Shown one piece after another: positions 1 through 13,712 of a DNA stretch of 64,000 nt (its first letter is position 1; every line of letters begins with the position of its first letter). The DNA comes from Petrosia ficiformis (taxonomy: Eukaryota > Porifera > Demospongiae > Haplosclerida > Petrosiidae), in contig OX345638.1 of NCBI GenBank assembly GCA_947044365.1, forward strand, positions 6,333,201 through 6,397,200, written 5' to 3'. The notes under the pieces were generated by a model. That model did no database searches, had not been told where the DNA came from, and was given only the letters and a program-made list of their open reading frames with translations. The position numbers and the translations under genes are program-made.

Positions 1-1068
1 ATACAATTAATTTGATTATTCATAATGATAAGACAATACTTCAAGTTCAATAGCTCAAAATTGATTACCATCCATGCACACAAACAAAGGACAATTAAAG
101 CCAGGAAACATAATGAAGGATTGTTCAATTTACTGCATCATTTCTCCTCTTCTGAAGTCTTCTAGTGTATACAAGTCTGGATGTTTAATGCTTCTATTAG
201 ACAGCGACTGGCAACAGGGATGCATGGTGACTTTTAAAGTTGAAAAGGCATTAGAGAAGAAGATGGGTGACTATTGTTCCCTTTATTACAAGTACACACT
301 TTCTTATATATTTGAGTATGTACTTACATACACACTTGAGGTTTCTGGACTCTTTTTTTGTATGTGTGTGGGTGTGTGATTAAGTACATGTTTGTAATTT
401 GTGTGTGTGTGTGTGTGTGTATGTGTATAAATGAGTCATGAGTTCATAGGAGTGCATTTATTCCCTTAAAATACAAAAATAGGGATGATGTTATGTAATT
501 ATGAGTAACAATTGCTATGATTAGTGAAGGATAAAAACGACAACTCCAGTCAACTAAAGTTCATAAATTATAATAAATAATTCTTGTTACTAAATTGAAC
601 TAGGCTATTGCAATATAATATATAATATGCAAATTGTAAAAAAAACAATTTACTCTTCATTATCACTATGGATGATTGTCACTCCATAGTTCAGTATTGA
701 ACATATTTCAGTATTTTGTGTAATTACAAGTACACAATGTATAATCAACTAGGTATATAATTATATTAATTATACACAATGGTTTTACTGTATATTGTAA
801 CCTAATACAACATAATGTCTAGTAAGATAATGGCTATATTAACAATACATTACAAGTCATAATCATGTACATGTATACCAAAGTTATAAGATGGGTATGT
901 TATTACTACATGACATCCAATATAAGGACCATATTGCATAATTATTCATTTACAATTACTGATAATTATATACAATTAAATATCAACATGTAGATTAAGT
1001 TTCCATGAAGATATGCTAGTACTGTATTGTAAAATAGAAACTAAGCATGAATCTCCTTGTTGTGCTGA

Positions 1069-1182
1069 CTATTTCTTTTTAGTACTTTTGGACTGCCCTG
1101 CTTCAAATTGAGTGTTCAACGCCATCTTGATGACAACATGACGGTTTGTCAATATGGCTGATAGAAGCTGTTTAGTGTAGAG
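1069..1182 (-). CDS. Possible 3' terminal exon (ankyrin gene or other)
   Basis: On the minus strand, the intron-like end 'atatag' is followed by 37 open codons and a TAG. The peptide starts LYTKQLLSAILTN and ends in a basic KSTKKK. If spliced at this acceptor it is in phase 0, matching the exit phase of ankyrin exon 4 (8157-8059), but the exon at 1706-1552 would exit in phase 2 through its best donor. It is therefore not settled whether both belong to one transcript. No family is recognised. The region is absent from duplication copy B. It could equally be a chance open stretch in AT-rich DNA. Confidence 0.3.
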   Translation of the reverse strand, partial: LYTKQLLSAILTNRHVVIKMALNTQFEAGQSKSTKKK

Positions 1183-1551
1183 CTATATTTTGTGTACTTT
1201 AAAGTTTTTGAAGTGCACAAAATATAGCTGTTCCACTGTTAATCTACATTATGGCAGCAAGAATTGTAAACTCAGGTGATGGGCAGGGCTCATACATAAT
1301 ATAAATTAAACACTAAATTGCACACACTTTTAATCAGTGGAATTCTTAGATTAATAGGAAGTGAGTATTTTAGAATTTTTGACACCCATCCTCTCATTTA
1401 GAAAAACATTTTCCACAGCCCAGGTGTGTAGATACAAGTATACTATTGAATCATAAAATGTTTGCTTCATTTAATGACCTATACACTATAGTTGCCATTC
1501 AGAAGGAGACCAAATGTGACAAAATAAATCATTAAGGGAGCAAAGTATTAC

Positions 1552-1706
1552 CTGGCATTAACAAATTTCCCAAATAAATCCATGTAGTCCAATTTTTTAT
1601 CTAGTACACAATCATCAATAACAATATCATTTATTAAATTTATGATTAGGTCTCTATCATTAACAGTATAAAATACAATATTAAACAGCTCATAATAATT
1701 TACATT
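1552..1706 (-). CDS. Possible internal or terminal exon, unknown
   Basis: A minus-strand stretch of 51 open codons begins after an acceptor-like 'accactag' and ends at CAG|GTAATA, a fair donor; without splicing it ends at that TAA. The peptide contains the run DKKLDYMDLFGKFVNA and alternates hydrophobic and acidic residues like a folded domain, but I do not recognise it. Entry phase 0 fits ankyrin exon 4. The only support is open reading, splice-like edges and composition. Confidence 0.25.
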
Positions 1707-2679
1707 CTAGTGGTGTGTGTAGTTCTACATATTCATGTATACATTCAACATGACATGTACAATCATTACACACAATATTGTAACATGTTGCTGTATACAC
1801 AAATTACAATTGTACAACTTCACATGTAGAAGAACAATAGTTACATAATCATGATAGTATAATTATTATACGTAATGTCATTATACATATATTAAAGGTA
1901 TAGTGATTGTAAACGTATACAAAATTGTTAGAAACACGTACTCTCCAATATGACTGATTATAATATAATACATCATTATTATTAAAAATGAACATCATAC
2001 AATAATTCAGTTAAAGCATTATTTACTCTTGTATAATTATTATTAAAGAAATGAATACATTTAGGATGTTGTATTGTGGTGCAGTTTCAGTAAAATACTT
2101 GAATGGTACTTCATTACTACACGTTTTTTTTTCCAGAGTATTAACATTAATACCTAATTACAGTAAACTACAAGTCAATGTTTGATATAATGACACACTA
2201 TTCATTAGTCAAATGAAATAATATAAGAATAGAGTTATGAAATTATCTCATACAAACAAAATTGCTCTGTACTAGTATAAATATCATCATAGATAGAACA
2301 TCATTATCAAATCTACTCTAAATTTCAAAGGCTCAAATAGAGATATTTTACAAATGATACATAATATTATTATTAGTGTATGTATCAATGAACTTCTAAA
2401 AGCAAATAAATCATCACTCTGTACAATACACACTCTGTAGTAACTGAGAACAAACTACTGTAAATAGAGACAATGATAATTATTGTGTATGTATTGATAG
2501 AATCAGAAATATGTCTACTATCATTGTACTGATTAGTTGTGCATCAGACTCTTGGTCTCACAGTGTTAGCTACATAAGCTGGTTAAATGTATTGTTGAGA
2601 GTGTTGCCGTTATAAATTAGATTGTTCTTGTATAAATGCTGTTATTGACAACCGAGTTAGGATAATTGGTGACAAGGAT

Positions 2680-4110
2680 GCCACTCATCGGAAACATTGG
2701 TGAATTATCGAATGAAAAGAAAGTTTGATGCAACAAATTGAGAGGCTAAACCAGTTCTTTCATGCTACTGACATTGCTGATGATGGAAAAAGCAGCTGTA
2801 TTTCTGTCTACAATTGGACCTACAGCTTGTCATTCTTTGGAGAATCTACTTGCTCTGGGAAGCCATCAGAGAAATTATATGATGATCTAGTTACAGTAAT
2901 GAAGACGTTATAAAGTCGAAGACCATTGGTGATGATATTCATCTTAGTGTTATCGATCTTTTATCTCGTTTTCATCTAAATGTCGAATCGGTACTGAGAA
3001 TTGTTGCTGAACTCTCAAATTTAGTGAATTTGGTGAGGTGTTAGAAGAAAACCTGAGGGACAAACGTGTTTGCACAGTTAATGACCACAAAATTCAACCA
3101 CACTCTAATCTGAGGAGAAGTTTACCTTCAAAAGCGTTTGAAATAGCCCAAGGGAGTCAGCAGCAATGGATAACAGAACTCTTCAGGGATCATCACAAGA
3201 AGTTCACAAAATTATAAATTTTTTGAAATATTTCAAGTCCGGTTATAGATGTGGAAAGCTGGGCGATAACTCCAAGAGATATGCAGGTTTAAGGCAGCAC
3301 TAATTTACTACTGTGGCAAGAGTGGAGATGGCAAATATGCTAGTTTGTCACTCAAAAATATTCAGACTAGATGAAGTGGACACTGGAGCAGCTTTTTCCA
3401 TTATTTCGCGGGAACCTACAAACGAATATTTCCATCAAATATCTTACAGAAAAGTGACATTCCTCTTAAAATGTACACTGGAGAACCTGTCGGTTTATGG
3501 AACTATTTAGCTGAAATTAATTATTGTGAAACACAAAACATGCCATTAACGTTATTGGTTGCTGATGAAAAAGAATGCAGTTTGCTGGATCGTGAGTGGT
3601 AGAGTTCACTACAGTTAGACTGGAAGACAAGTATGAATCTACAGGATACTTCGTTACAAAATGTTCTACAGTAACAGGGATGATCTTCGAATGATGACCT
3701 TGATCCGTTGGTGGAACAAAACATTATTTAACTGATTACGTTCTCTGACTGGGCTGCCCCAATCCTACCGGTACTGCATTCTAAAATCTAATCGAAGCTT
3801 GTAGCGAACCCTACCAACAATTACTATTGGATGAAGAATTAAAAAGTATGTTGTCATAAACACCCTTCGGGACGTATTTGTTTATAATCGGGTTACCATT
3901 TGGAGTCTCTTGGAATGTTGTACTGAACAATGGAATCTCCAAGTCATTGTCTACCTGGATGACATTCTCATCACAGGACCATCAGAGGAGGAGCAGTTGC
4001 AAAATTGAAATAATGTTCTGCACCGATCGGAATCTTCAGGACTACATCTGAAGGAAGAGTGTAAGTGTATGGTTCCTTTTATTACACACTAAGGTTACGG
4101 AAATGACTCT
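2680..4110 (+). pseudogene. Ty3/Gypsy retrotransposon relic (gag-pro-RT), copy A
   Basis: Conceptual reading across several frames shows a degenerate Gypsy polyprotein. A gag-like block lies at about 2680-3200 and includes the characteristic KPSEKLYDDL at about 2860-2895. A decayed zinc-knuckle remnant (CGKSGDGK) is near 3310. An aspartic protease block near 3376 has VDTGA, followed by the usual LLDREW-like end near 3580. A reverse transcriptase block has the catalytic YLDD at 3952-3963 followed by ILITGPSEEE. Stop codons and frameshifts interrupt every block, so it is dead. No LTRs, RNase H or integrase were identified. The frame loss makes residual activity implausible. Confidence 0.85.
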
Positions 4111-7100
4111 GAATCAAGTGAGAGTGCATTTGTGTGTGAACTTGTGAGTTGCAAGTGTTTGTGTGTGTGTGTACAAAATGTGTAAAATACAAATATTTAA
4201 CTTTAAAGTGTTTACTTCAGCTTGTGTAAAGTTAGATAAGCAAGATATTAAATCTAGTTAAAACCAATTTGCAGTATATATACAGTACATTGTGTGTATG
4301 TGTGAATTTACATGTTGGCCAGAAATGCCCAAACTTGTAAATGAATGAGAATAATGCTTTCATTCCTAGAATAAGAGTCGACTAACCGAGTATTGCTTTA
4401 CTCAAATTCAACAACTAAAAATTTTATCGGCCAAAATTCTTAGCTTTAAAAATTAAACAGGTATAGTAGGTCTCTCCTAAGCTCTTTCTTTTGCCAACTG
4501 TTATTGATGGCCTGTGGTTATTATTTCAGCATGCAGGCTAGAACTGTGGTTAAGACATCATTGGTGGGATCACAACCCCTCTCTATAAATGCCTATATAG
4601 AGTCCTGTTTACAAATGCAACAGTAAATACATAACTTTGAAAATATTGAAGTTAAACTATGGCCCATTGGATCCTTTAAAATTCAGACTATGCCCTTGAA
4701 AACATTATCTATCATATGCATATATACATGTGGTCTCCTACTTAATCTCAAACGAGTATTCATTAATTAATAATTACAATTGTTACATGACAACAAATGT
4801 TATGTGAGTGTGTGAGTTTTATAGGTGTACCCATTCTCCAGTCACAGAGGTAGCGTTAATGTACTTGCCCACTCTCCAACTAACCAATAACAATGTAGAC
4901 AGACCTGATTCTGGAAACCTAATTGACTATCAAGGGTCAGTACCATAACTACATCCCTTCCCTCAATACAGCATAATTTCAAAGTGCATGTATACATTCA
5001 CATATGCCTTTACGTAACTGTACTCCATATTTCCTTTAGATACTAAACGCTTATAAACATGTGGTCTACTAAATAACCTTATGTGGGTGTCTGTAATTAA
5101 AATTATTAAAAGACTATGCAAGACTATATATTAATATTACCGATGCTGTGTGAGTGTGTGTGTGTGCATGGTTACATGTAGTGTGTGCTACACAATTTTA
5201 GGATCAGTATAAATATTGGTAAAGGTTCTGGGATTTGTGGTATAAATTTGTGTTCAGAGAATGAGTATATGAGTAGGCTGGTTCTTTGTGTATTGTCAAA
5301 TTTAGAAATCTGTGGACGTTTCGGAATATGTGTAGGTGAAATGTAGGGATGGTTAAGGGATCTGTCGTTTATTATCTTTATTTTAATTGGTGTTTGTGAG
5401 GTTGTGTCTTTAAAACGTTGCGTAATGTAATGGCATGTACATGTTGGCAATATCCGTTAGTTTCGTGAAAGATAAAAGTTCCAATTTTAAGTTAGTTGAT
5501 GTTGATGTTTGTATGTAGTATTATATTATTAGGTTAGGGTTGAAGAAAATTTAAGTCTATTTTTGTGTATTTCATCATAAATTATGTTCATACATTGTGT
5601 CTGGGGGAGTGAGGGATAAAATGAGTTGACATCAATAGTAACTACTATGGCTTTGTCAGGTAATTGTGTTGCTTGTAAAGTGTAAGGTATTCTGTTCTTC
5701 TGTGTTTGGTAAAACTATCATACATTACTTGATGTAGTCATCTCTGTCCATTATTACAGTGCCTATGATTTTATCTGCTGGTTTGATGGTTAGTGTAGTC
5801 TTGCAGTTATGAAGATTTTATTCCAGTTTTCCATTTTGTTATTGTTAGAGTATGTGTTGTTTGTGATATGAGTAATCGGAGTTTGTCATAAAGTGAATTT
5901 CATTAGTTTCAGTGTATATACTGTTCCAGTTTTAAATGTCCAGTGCACTGTTGGATAATTGTGAGTATGTTGGTTTAGGTATAAATGTGATTGGCCAATA
6001 GACATTATCTGTTGTTGTAAGAGGTAATGATGATAATTGTTCCGTTACTGAGGGTATGGAATGTCATGTTGGTAGATGAGTGGGAATGGATAAAAATCAA
6101 CTGTTTTCGCTTGTTGGTTGTTTCATGTTGTTAACATGCGTATTTTCTTTTTCTCTGTTGTTGTCTTTGTTGGCACTTTGTTAGTTGATTAGTTAAATTG
6201 TTCATTTTCATTGCGGTTGAGTGTGATTGGTAAGTCCATTGTTTGTTAAAATGCTTCATATAGTCTGGTTATGTGCTCTGTGGGTTTGTGATGGAGTATA
6301 GGTACTGTTCTGTCTCATTGGTGATACTTGTTGCTAGTGATAACGTTTATGAGATTTTGGTAAAATATTTATTCTTATTCTTCATTGAATATTTTTGTTA
6401 GGGAAGTGTCTCATGATTCTAACGTAATTATATAGATTGTACTTTCTGGAAATGGTTTTGTATAGAATTAACATGTTCAAGCGAGTACAGTTTGTCAAAC
6501 TGATGTTGATATTTGATGTTGGTTGTATTATGGTTACCATGGTAAATTAATTACTACTGAAATTGTATGGAAAGTAGTAATTTATTTATTTGTATAATTA
6601 TGTAGACATTTATATACACACACAGTCATGTACACACATATGTATATATAGATATATACCACCACTCTTTGGACCAATCCTAATTCCAAGACAGTCTAGC
6701 TGTCCTAGTCATAGCTGATCTGTGAGATTTGTCGGTAGCAAAGCTCTCACATTGATATACAATTGATGAAAACAAACACATCATAGGTATCTATGTAATA
6801 TTTATAGGCATTCACGAAGCATTGAAATTTCAAAGTGTGCTATGATTGTCTGACAAACAGATGTTTCTTTGCAGCCACTTAACCACTCTAGGGCCCCTTG
6901 CAATGTATAATCCCTCTAGGGGTCCTTGTCATTAGGTAAACAATATTAAAGTGCCCTGTCCATATATTACAGTTGATCTCACAGACAATCATAGCAGATT
7001 TTGAAATTACAATAAACCCAGCAATAATAAATAATTATTGTAAACAAATATACATCACTACTTTTAATGCTAACAATTAATATTCCAAATTATAAATACT

Positions 7101-7820
7101 TTGGTTAATATGTAGGCAAATGTGCACAAATTTCGAGTAGGCTAAAAAAAAAAACAAACGGAGTAGGTGAACCTGGCATAATTTGTGTCAATATCATTGG
7201 TAATGCTTGTTTCCACAAGTTATCTTTTTGTTTAAACTAATATTATCTAAATATTCATAATTGGTGAAATTCATTTAAACAATTCTTTTTATATTATATT
7301 ATTATAAAATATGTCCAACAACAATTAGTAAGATAGTTTTAAACAATACTCTTAATGTATTTAACAGTAAGCCCAAATATATATAGCAATATATTACTTG
7401 GATACCAGTAGATACAAATACCTGGCAAATCTTCCTACAACTTTACTATATGGATTTGTGATCATGTGACATGTTATATGCATTACTAAGGGCAGCATGT
7501 GGTTAAGAATGTGGTTGTACAGTCTAATTTGGGTTGGTATTGTATTCAGATTAAGTGTTATTATTATATATGATATATAGCAGATTGGATTAATGAGTTA
7601 TTGGTTATTCAGTAAATCCAATTTGTAAAAACAATTAATGATTTGAGAACTGTCATTCAGTAAAGTATTTTATGACCGGAGGCAAACCTAATGTTATGAG
7701 GGCGGGCTGGATCATACACAACATCGTGAGATCTAGATGAGGTGAGACATATCATCCTGATAACATAGACTGACCTACACATTATGCATATAAATACACC
7801 CTCACAAATGCACATACAAC

Positions 7821-9469
7821 ACATACAAAAATGACTTGTATAAATTTCAATATCCTATTATTATAATGTATGATTAGTGCATGTCTATGCATTTTGAAGG
7901 AATCATATTTCACAGAATTTAATTTATAAAAATTATTAATACAATTGATTTAGCTAGGTAGAACCCACAATATGGTGACAGTACAAAACCACTTCCTTGG
8001 TGTATATATATAAACAGTTGATGGAAGTACAATGACAATCATATACAAACAAACTAACATCATCTGTAGCATCTTTCTTTGCTCCTTTAGAGATTAACAA
8101 TTCAGTCACGTATTTATGGCCCCATTGAGCTGCCCGATGGAGGGCAGTTTGTCCACTCTACATAGTATAATGAAATAGAATGTGTATTATTAATATTTGA
8201 AGTATAATTATCAATCCTAATAACAATCATTTACATAAGGTCAATGTATGTTAGTTGCATTCATATTTCAGGTCATTCACTATATCCACAGTGTCACATT
8301 GTTCACATCATACATAAACAATATTAAATTCCTTATTTTGTACAATTGAATATATATAATTGTGAAAATTATGATAGTTCATGAATTTTCACTCTATCAT
8401 ACTTATATAATACTTCCATAGGTGCAAAATAGAAAATTCCACATTATTTTCTATTCACTATACAAACATTGTTTGAACATGATCATATATTGACACTATT
8501 AGAATACATTCCTATTGATTAAGTATGATAATTATTATATTGATTCTAATTTAGTAAACTATTAACTGACAAATCTTCCATTTTTAAGGATGATGTAAGT
8601 ACATACATTCTACAAAAATTGTAATTAACAATAATGCTTGTACACGTAAACAAGAATAATAAAAAAACATTTTCAATAAAAATAGAGAAAGATGTAGAGA
8701 TGTCAAAACCCACAAATCATGGAACAAGGTTGGGAGGTTAACGAAGGACTAAAAATTAAACAAACCACTTCCATATAACCCTACATAAGTACTTACACCA
8801 CTATAAAGCAAAATACAAATAGCTGTACTTATTGATTGTGGGTGGGTATGTGTTTAAGCTTGCTGTATGTATGTGTGCAGACACGTGTCTTTGTACAATG
8901 AAGAATTCAACCAGGACATCTGATATGTACTCCTAAAATCTGACAATGGTTCATACCATTTGTAATATTACAATTTTAAATACTTGACATGAAAAATACC
9001 GTTACAACATAATAGTACTAATGACATTGCTCTACATGCTCTATAAACAAAATGTCCAAGTGAGTGACACAAAACAATCGATGTAATATGTTATTTGAAC
9101 AAGAAAAAGAAATGACTATCTGAAATATCATAAAAGAATATAGTGATATTTAGAATGTGGTGGATAAAATCATTTACAATAATTAACATCTATGAACTAC
9201 TCTCCATCATTATTGGATAAACAGTATTAAGTACTGTAATAACTTGAATCAACTGACTAGAAATCTGATTTGTTAAATAATCAACACAGCATATACAGGA
9301 TTAAATATTAGGAACTGAAAACATAAAGCAGACAGGGCTTCCATAGCAAATAACTAGAGATAACCAGACTGAACCTAATACATAAACATACATGAATTGT
9401 CCCTTAGTTCATAATGAACAGATTAACTTAATTATGATACATCAATAACAATACTAATTTTCAATCTAC
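7821..9469. other. Intronic spacer between duplication copies
   Basis: Apart from ankyrin exon 4 (8157-8059), this stretch shows only AT-rich sequence with many stops in all frames. No repeat unit, RNA gene or further ankyrin exon was recognised. Confidence 0.5.
8059..8157 (-). CDS. Ankyrin gene exon 4 (third repeat)
   Basis: An exon of exactly 99 nt (33 codons) has acceptor 'actatgtag' and donor GAT|GTTAGT. It reads SGQTALHRAAQWGHKY, then a second helix with ELLISKGA and an acidic loop ending ATDD. This is the canonical one-repeat-per-exon ankyrin unit and the clearest domain call in the window. Confidence 0.9.
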
Positions 9470-12400
9470 TACACCTTTCTCCTCTTCTGATGTCTTCTAG
9501 TGTATACAAGTCTGGATGTTTGATGCTTCTTTTAGCCAGCAACTGACAACAGGGATGCATGGTGACTTCAACAGTTGAAAAGGCAATAGAGAAGGAGATG
9601 GGTGACTATTGCTCCCTGTATTACAAGTACACACTTTCTGATATACGCGAGTACATACTTACATACACACTTCAGGATTGTGTCTGTGTGATTAAGTGCA
9701 TTTCTGTAATTTGTGTGTGGGTATGTGTATTAATGAGTCACGAGTACATTTATTCCCTTAAAATACAAACATAGGGATGATGTGTTATGTAATTATGAAT
9801 AACAATTGCCATGATTAGTGAAGGGTAAAAATGACAAGTTCAGTCAACTATAGTTCATAAATTGTAATAAATAATACTTGTTACTAAATTGAACTAGGCT
9901 AGTGCAATATAGTATATCATATGCAAATTGCAAAAAAAACAATTTACTCTTCATTATCACTATGGATGATTGTCACTCCATAGTTCAATATTGAACATAT
10001 TTCAGTATTTTGTGTAATTACAAGTACACAATGTATAATCAACTAGGTATATAATTATATTAAATATACACAATGATTTTACTGTATATTGTAACCTAAT
10101 ACAACATATTGTTTAGGAAGATAATGGCTATATTAACAATACATTACAAGTCACAATTATGTACATGTATACCAAAGTTATAAGCTGAAATTAATTGTGA
10201 AACACAAGACATGCCACGAACATTATTGGTTGCTGGTGAAAAAGGATGCAGTTTGCTGGATCGTGATTGATTGCGTTTACTACAGTTAGACTGGAGGTCA
10301 TTTATAAATCTACAGGATACTTCATTACGAAATGTTCTACAGTAACATTGCAGTGTTTTCAGGGATGACCTTGGAACCTTGAAAGAGTTTCGAGCAAAAA
10401 TGTGATGTGACAATGCAAACCAATTTTTTCTTTTCGCAATCCGTTCTAACGTGTGCTTAACTTGATTGGTTGATGGAACAAAACATTGTTGAACCAGATT
10501 GGGGCTGCCCCAATCGCACCAGTACTAAATCAGACTGAAGTTTGTATATAGTAAATTCCTACCAACAATTACTATTGGATGAAGTATTAAAAGGTATGTT
10601 GTGGTCATAAACACCCATCAGGACCTATTTGTTTATAACTGGTTACCATCATCGCATCTTGGAATTTTCTAATGAACAATGGAATCTCCAAAGTCCTTGT
10701 CTACCTGGATGATATTCTCATCACAGGAGCAGTTGCAAAATTGAAATAATGTTCCGGAATCTTCAGGACAACAGCTGAAGGAGAAGTATAAGTGTATGGT
10801 TCCTTCTATTACAGACACTGTACTTAGGTTACAGAATTGACTCTGAAACAAGTGAGTGTGCATTTGTGTGTGAACTTGTGTGATGCAAGTGTTTGTGTGT
10901 GTGTGTACAAAATGTGTAAAATACAAATATTCAACTTTGAAGTGTTTACTTCAGCTTGTGTAAACTTAGATAAGCAAGATATTAAATCTAGTTAAAAGCA
11001 ATTTGCAGTATATACAGTACATTGTGTGTAGTGACTTTATTTGTTGGCCAGAAATGCCCAAACTTGTAAATGAATAGGAATAATGCTTTTGATCCTGGAC
11101 AATGGATCTACTGCAAGAGTCTGTTAACCGAGTATTGCCTTACTCAAATTCAACAACTAAGAATTCCTATTCAACCAAAATTCTGAGCTTGAAAACTTAC
11201 ACATACATGTACATAATAGGTCTCTCCTTAGCTCTATTTCTTTTGTTTTCTATTTTCACGTTTTTATCCAAACGTTATTGATGGCCTGTGGTTATTATTT
11301 TAGCATGCAGGGTAGAATTGTGGTTAAGACATCATTGGTGGGATCACAACCCTCCCTCTCTATTTGTATCTGAAATGCCTATAGAGTTCTGTTTACAAAT
11401 GCATCAGTAAAATTTAGTATATTACTTGTAATATCTTGAAGTGAAACAATGGCCAATTCTTATTGGATCATAAAAGATCCAGATTATGCCCATGCAAATG
11501 CATCAATAAATACATTACTTCGAAAATATTGAAGTTAAACTATGTCCCATTGGATCATAAAAGATCCAGAATATGCCCTTTAAAACACTATCTAACATAT
11601 GCATATATACATGTGGTCTCCTACTTAATCTCAAATGATTATTCATTAATTAATAATTACAATTGTTGCATGACAACTCTTACAAACGCTATGTGAGTGA
11701 GTGTGTGCGTTTTATAGGTGTGGCCATTGTTACTGGAGAAAGCAGTTCCAAGGTAGCCTTAACATACTTATCCACACTTTAGCCAACCAGTAAACACTGT
11801 AGACAGACCTGATTCTGTAAACCTAATTGACTATCAAGGGTTGGTAACATAATTATATCCCTATTCTCATACAGCATAATTTCAAAGTGCCTGTATACAT
11901 TCACATATGCCTTTATGTCAATGGACTCTAGATATGGATAGTCTAGCCTTGAGAACCAGAACAGGGGACACCATTGGTGGGATCTCTGACCTTCCCTCAC
12001 TATACAATGCTTACAGAGTCCTATTTACTAATGCATCAGTATAATATGTAATAATAACATACGTAATTACAAAACCTTAAAATTAAAAAAAATGGCCCTT
12101 TCTTTTTATATTATAAAAGCTCCTATTACCTTGAAAACTTTACATGCCAAATGCTTATACACATGTGGTCTATTAAATAACCTTAGGTGGGTGTTTGTAA
12201 TTAAAATTATTGCAAGACTAAGCAAGACTATATATTAATATTGCAGATACTGTGGCATTGTTATATGTATGTTATTACACAATTTTAGTTATCCCACCTG
12301 CCCTAACCCATACACCTATTATCACAGTGTTAGTTCGTACATATCTCCTTGTCATGTATGGTTTGAGGATCAGTATAAATATTGGTAAAGGTTCTGGGAT

Positions 12401-13712
12401 TTCTGGTATATCTTGTGTTTAGTGTGTGGTTATATGAGTTTTTTTGTGTATTGTGAAATCTAGATATCTGTGTTAAGCTCTTCTTTAGTTACTGTTCTGT
12501 TACTCAGTGTATGTACTGTCATGTTTGTAGCTGAGGTTGGAGGTGGACTATGGATAGAAAATCAACTATTTCGATTGTTGATTGTTTTGTGTTGTTAACA
12601 TGTTTATTTTCTTTTTCGCTGTTGTTGTCTTCACTGGGACTTTGTGATTAGGTAAATTATTCATTTTCATCTGTGATAGAGTGTGGTTGGTAATTCCATT
12701 GTTAGATAAAAATGATTCGTATAGTCTGGTTATGTGCACTGGTGTGTCTGTGAGGGAGCATAGGTACTCTTCTGTCTCATTAGTGATATTTGTTGTTAGT
12801 GATAATGTTAATGAGAATGATGTTGGCAAAATATTAAAAATTTTGTTTACCTCATGCATAACAAAAATTTCAGGTAAATTTTGCATTAATTGTTAGCATT
12901 AAATGTAGTAATGTATAATTATTTGTATATAATAATTATTTACCATTGCAATTTCAAGATGTGCTATGATTTGCAAACAAATGAATGTTTCTTTGCAGCT
13001 GCTTAACAACTGTAGGGACAATTGTAACATATGACCACTCTACTGTCATTAGGTAAACAATATTACAGTGCCCTGTACGTATATTACAGTTGATCTCACA
13101 AACGATCATAGCAGACTTTGAAATTGCAATAAACCAAGCAATAATAAATTATTATTATAATTATATAAATATACATCACTACTTACTGCTAACCATTAAT
13201 ATAAAATTTACCTCAGGTCAAATATAAAAATTGTAAAATACTTGGGTTAGTTAGATATACAGTGCACGTAGGCAATTAGATTCGTAGTTACAAATTTACA
13301 ATGTTGATTTCTGATCATGTGACATGTTATATACATTATTAAGGGCAGCTTGTGGTTAAGCATGTGGTTGTACAGTCTAATTTGGGTTTTAGGTATTTTA
13401 TTCAGATTAAGTGTTATTATTATATATGATATATAGCAGATTGGATTAATGAGTTATTGGTTATTCAGTAACATGGAATTTTTTAAAACAATTATTGATT
13501 TCGGAACTGTCATTGAGTAAAGTTTTTTATGACCTGAGATGAATAAAATTATTGTACTTAATGATGTGTTGAGGCACACATAATGTTATGAGGGCCTGGA
13601 TGATACACATCATGAGATCTAGATTAGGTGAGACATGTCATCCTGATAACATAGACTCACCTACACATTATGTAATAAATACCCCCTCACAAATGCACAT
13701 ACAAAAATGTGT
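9470..13712 (+). repeat. Segmental duplication, copy B (direct, shortened)
   Basis: Shorter direct copy of 125-7820, lacking the block equivalent to 895-3505 and other internal pieces. It sits inside the intron between ankyrin exons 3 and 4 of the minus-strand gene. Point differences from A are frequent, so the duplication is not recent. It contains the 3' part of the same Gypsy relic (10183-10830). A short family with the core 'ggtgggatc' followed by 'ccctc' recurs here near 11335 and 11970, and in copy A near 4565. Confidence 0.85.
10183..10830 (+). pseudogene. Ty3/Gypsy relic, copy B (protease end to RT)
   Basis: This duplicate of the 3507-4110 part of copy A begins abruptly in the protease-to-RT linker. 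It keeps the LLDRD tract (about 10250) and a block near 10340-10390 that reads FRDDLGTLKEFRAK, typical of the start of Gypsy RT. The catalytic YLDD is at 10702-10713. Frameshifts and stops are present throughout. Gag and the protease active site are missing, matching the 2.6 kb difference between the two duplication copies. Confidence 0.85.

Larger units (their letters stand above)
125..7820 (+). repeat. Segmental duplication, copy A (direct)
   Basis: Long direct repeat of the stretch at 9470-13712. Matching blocks in the same order are 125-890 with 9470-10180, 3507-5500 with 10183-12440, 5950-7000 with 12480-13110, and 7440-7810 with 13310-13712. Copy A carries about 2.6 kb (895-3505) that copy B lacks, and B joins 'agttataa' directly to the sequence found at 3507 in A. 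It also holds more of a Ty3/Gypsy relic than B does. Outside the elements annotated separately it is AT-rich with a GT run near 402-420, and I see no intact gene. It lies downstream of the last secure ankyrin exon of the minus-strand gene. Confidence 0.85.

Noticed and set aside
74..379. 101-codon plus-strand frame in duplication copy A
   Set aside because: The homologous frame in copy B is broken by a stop and has frequent amino-acid changes; there is no domain.
5172..5450. 92-codon minus-strand frame
   Set aside because: It lies in the duplicated repeat, and copy B does not keep it open.
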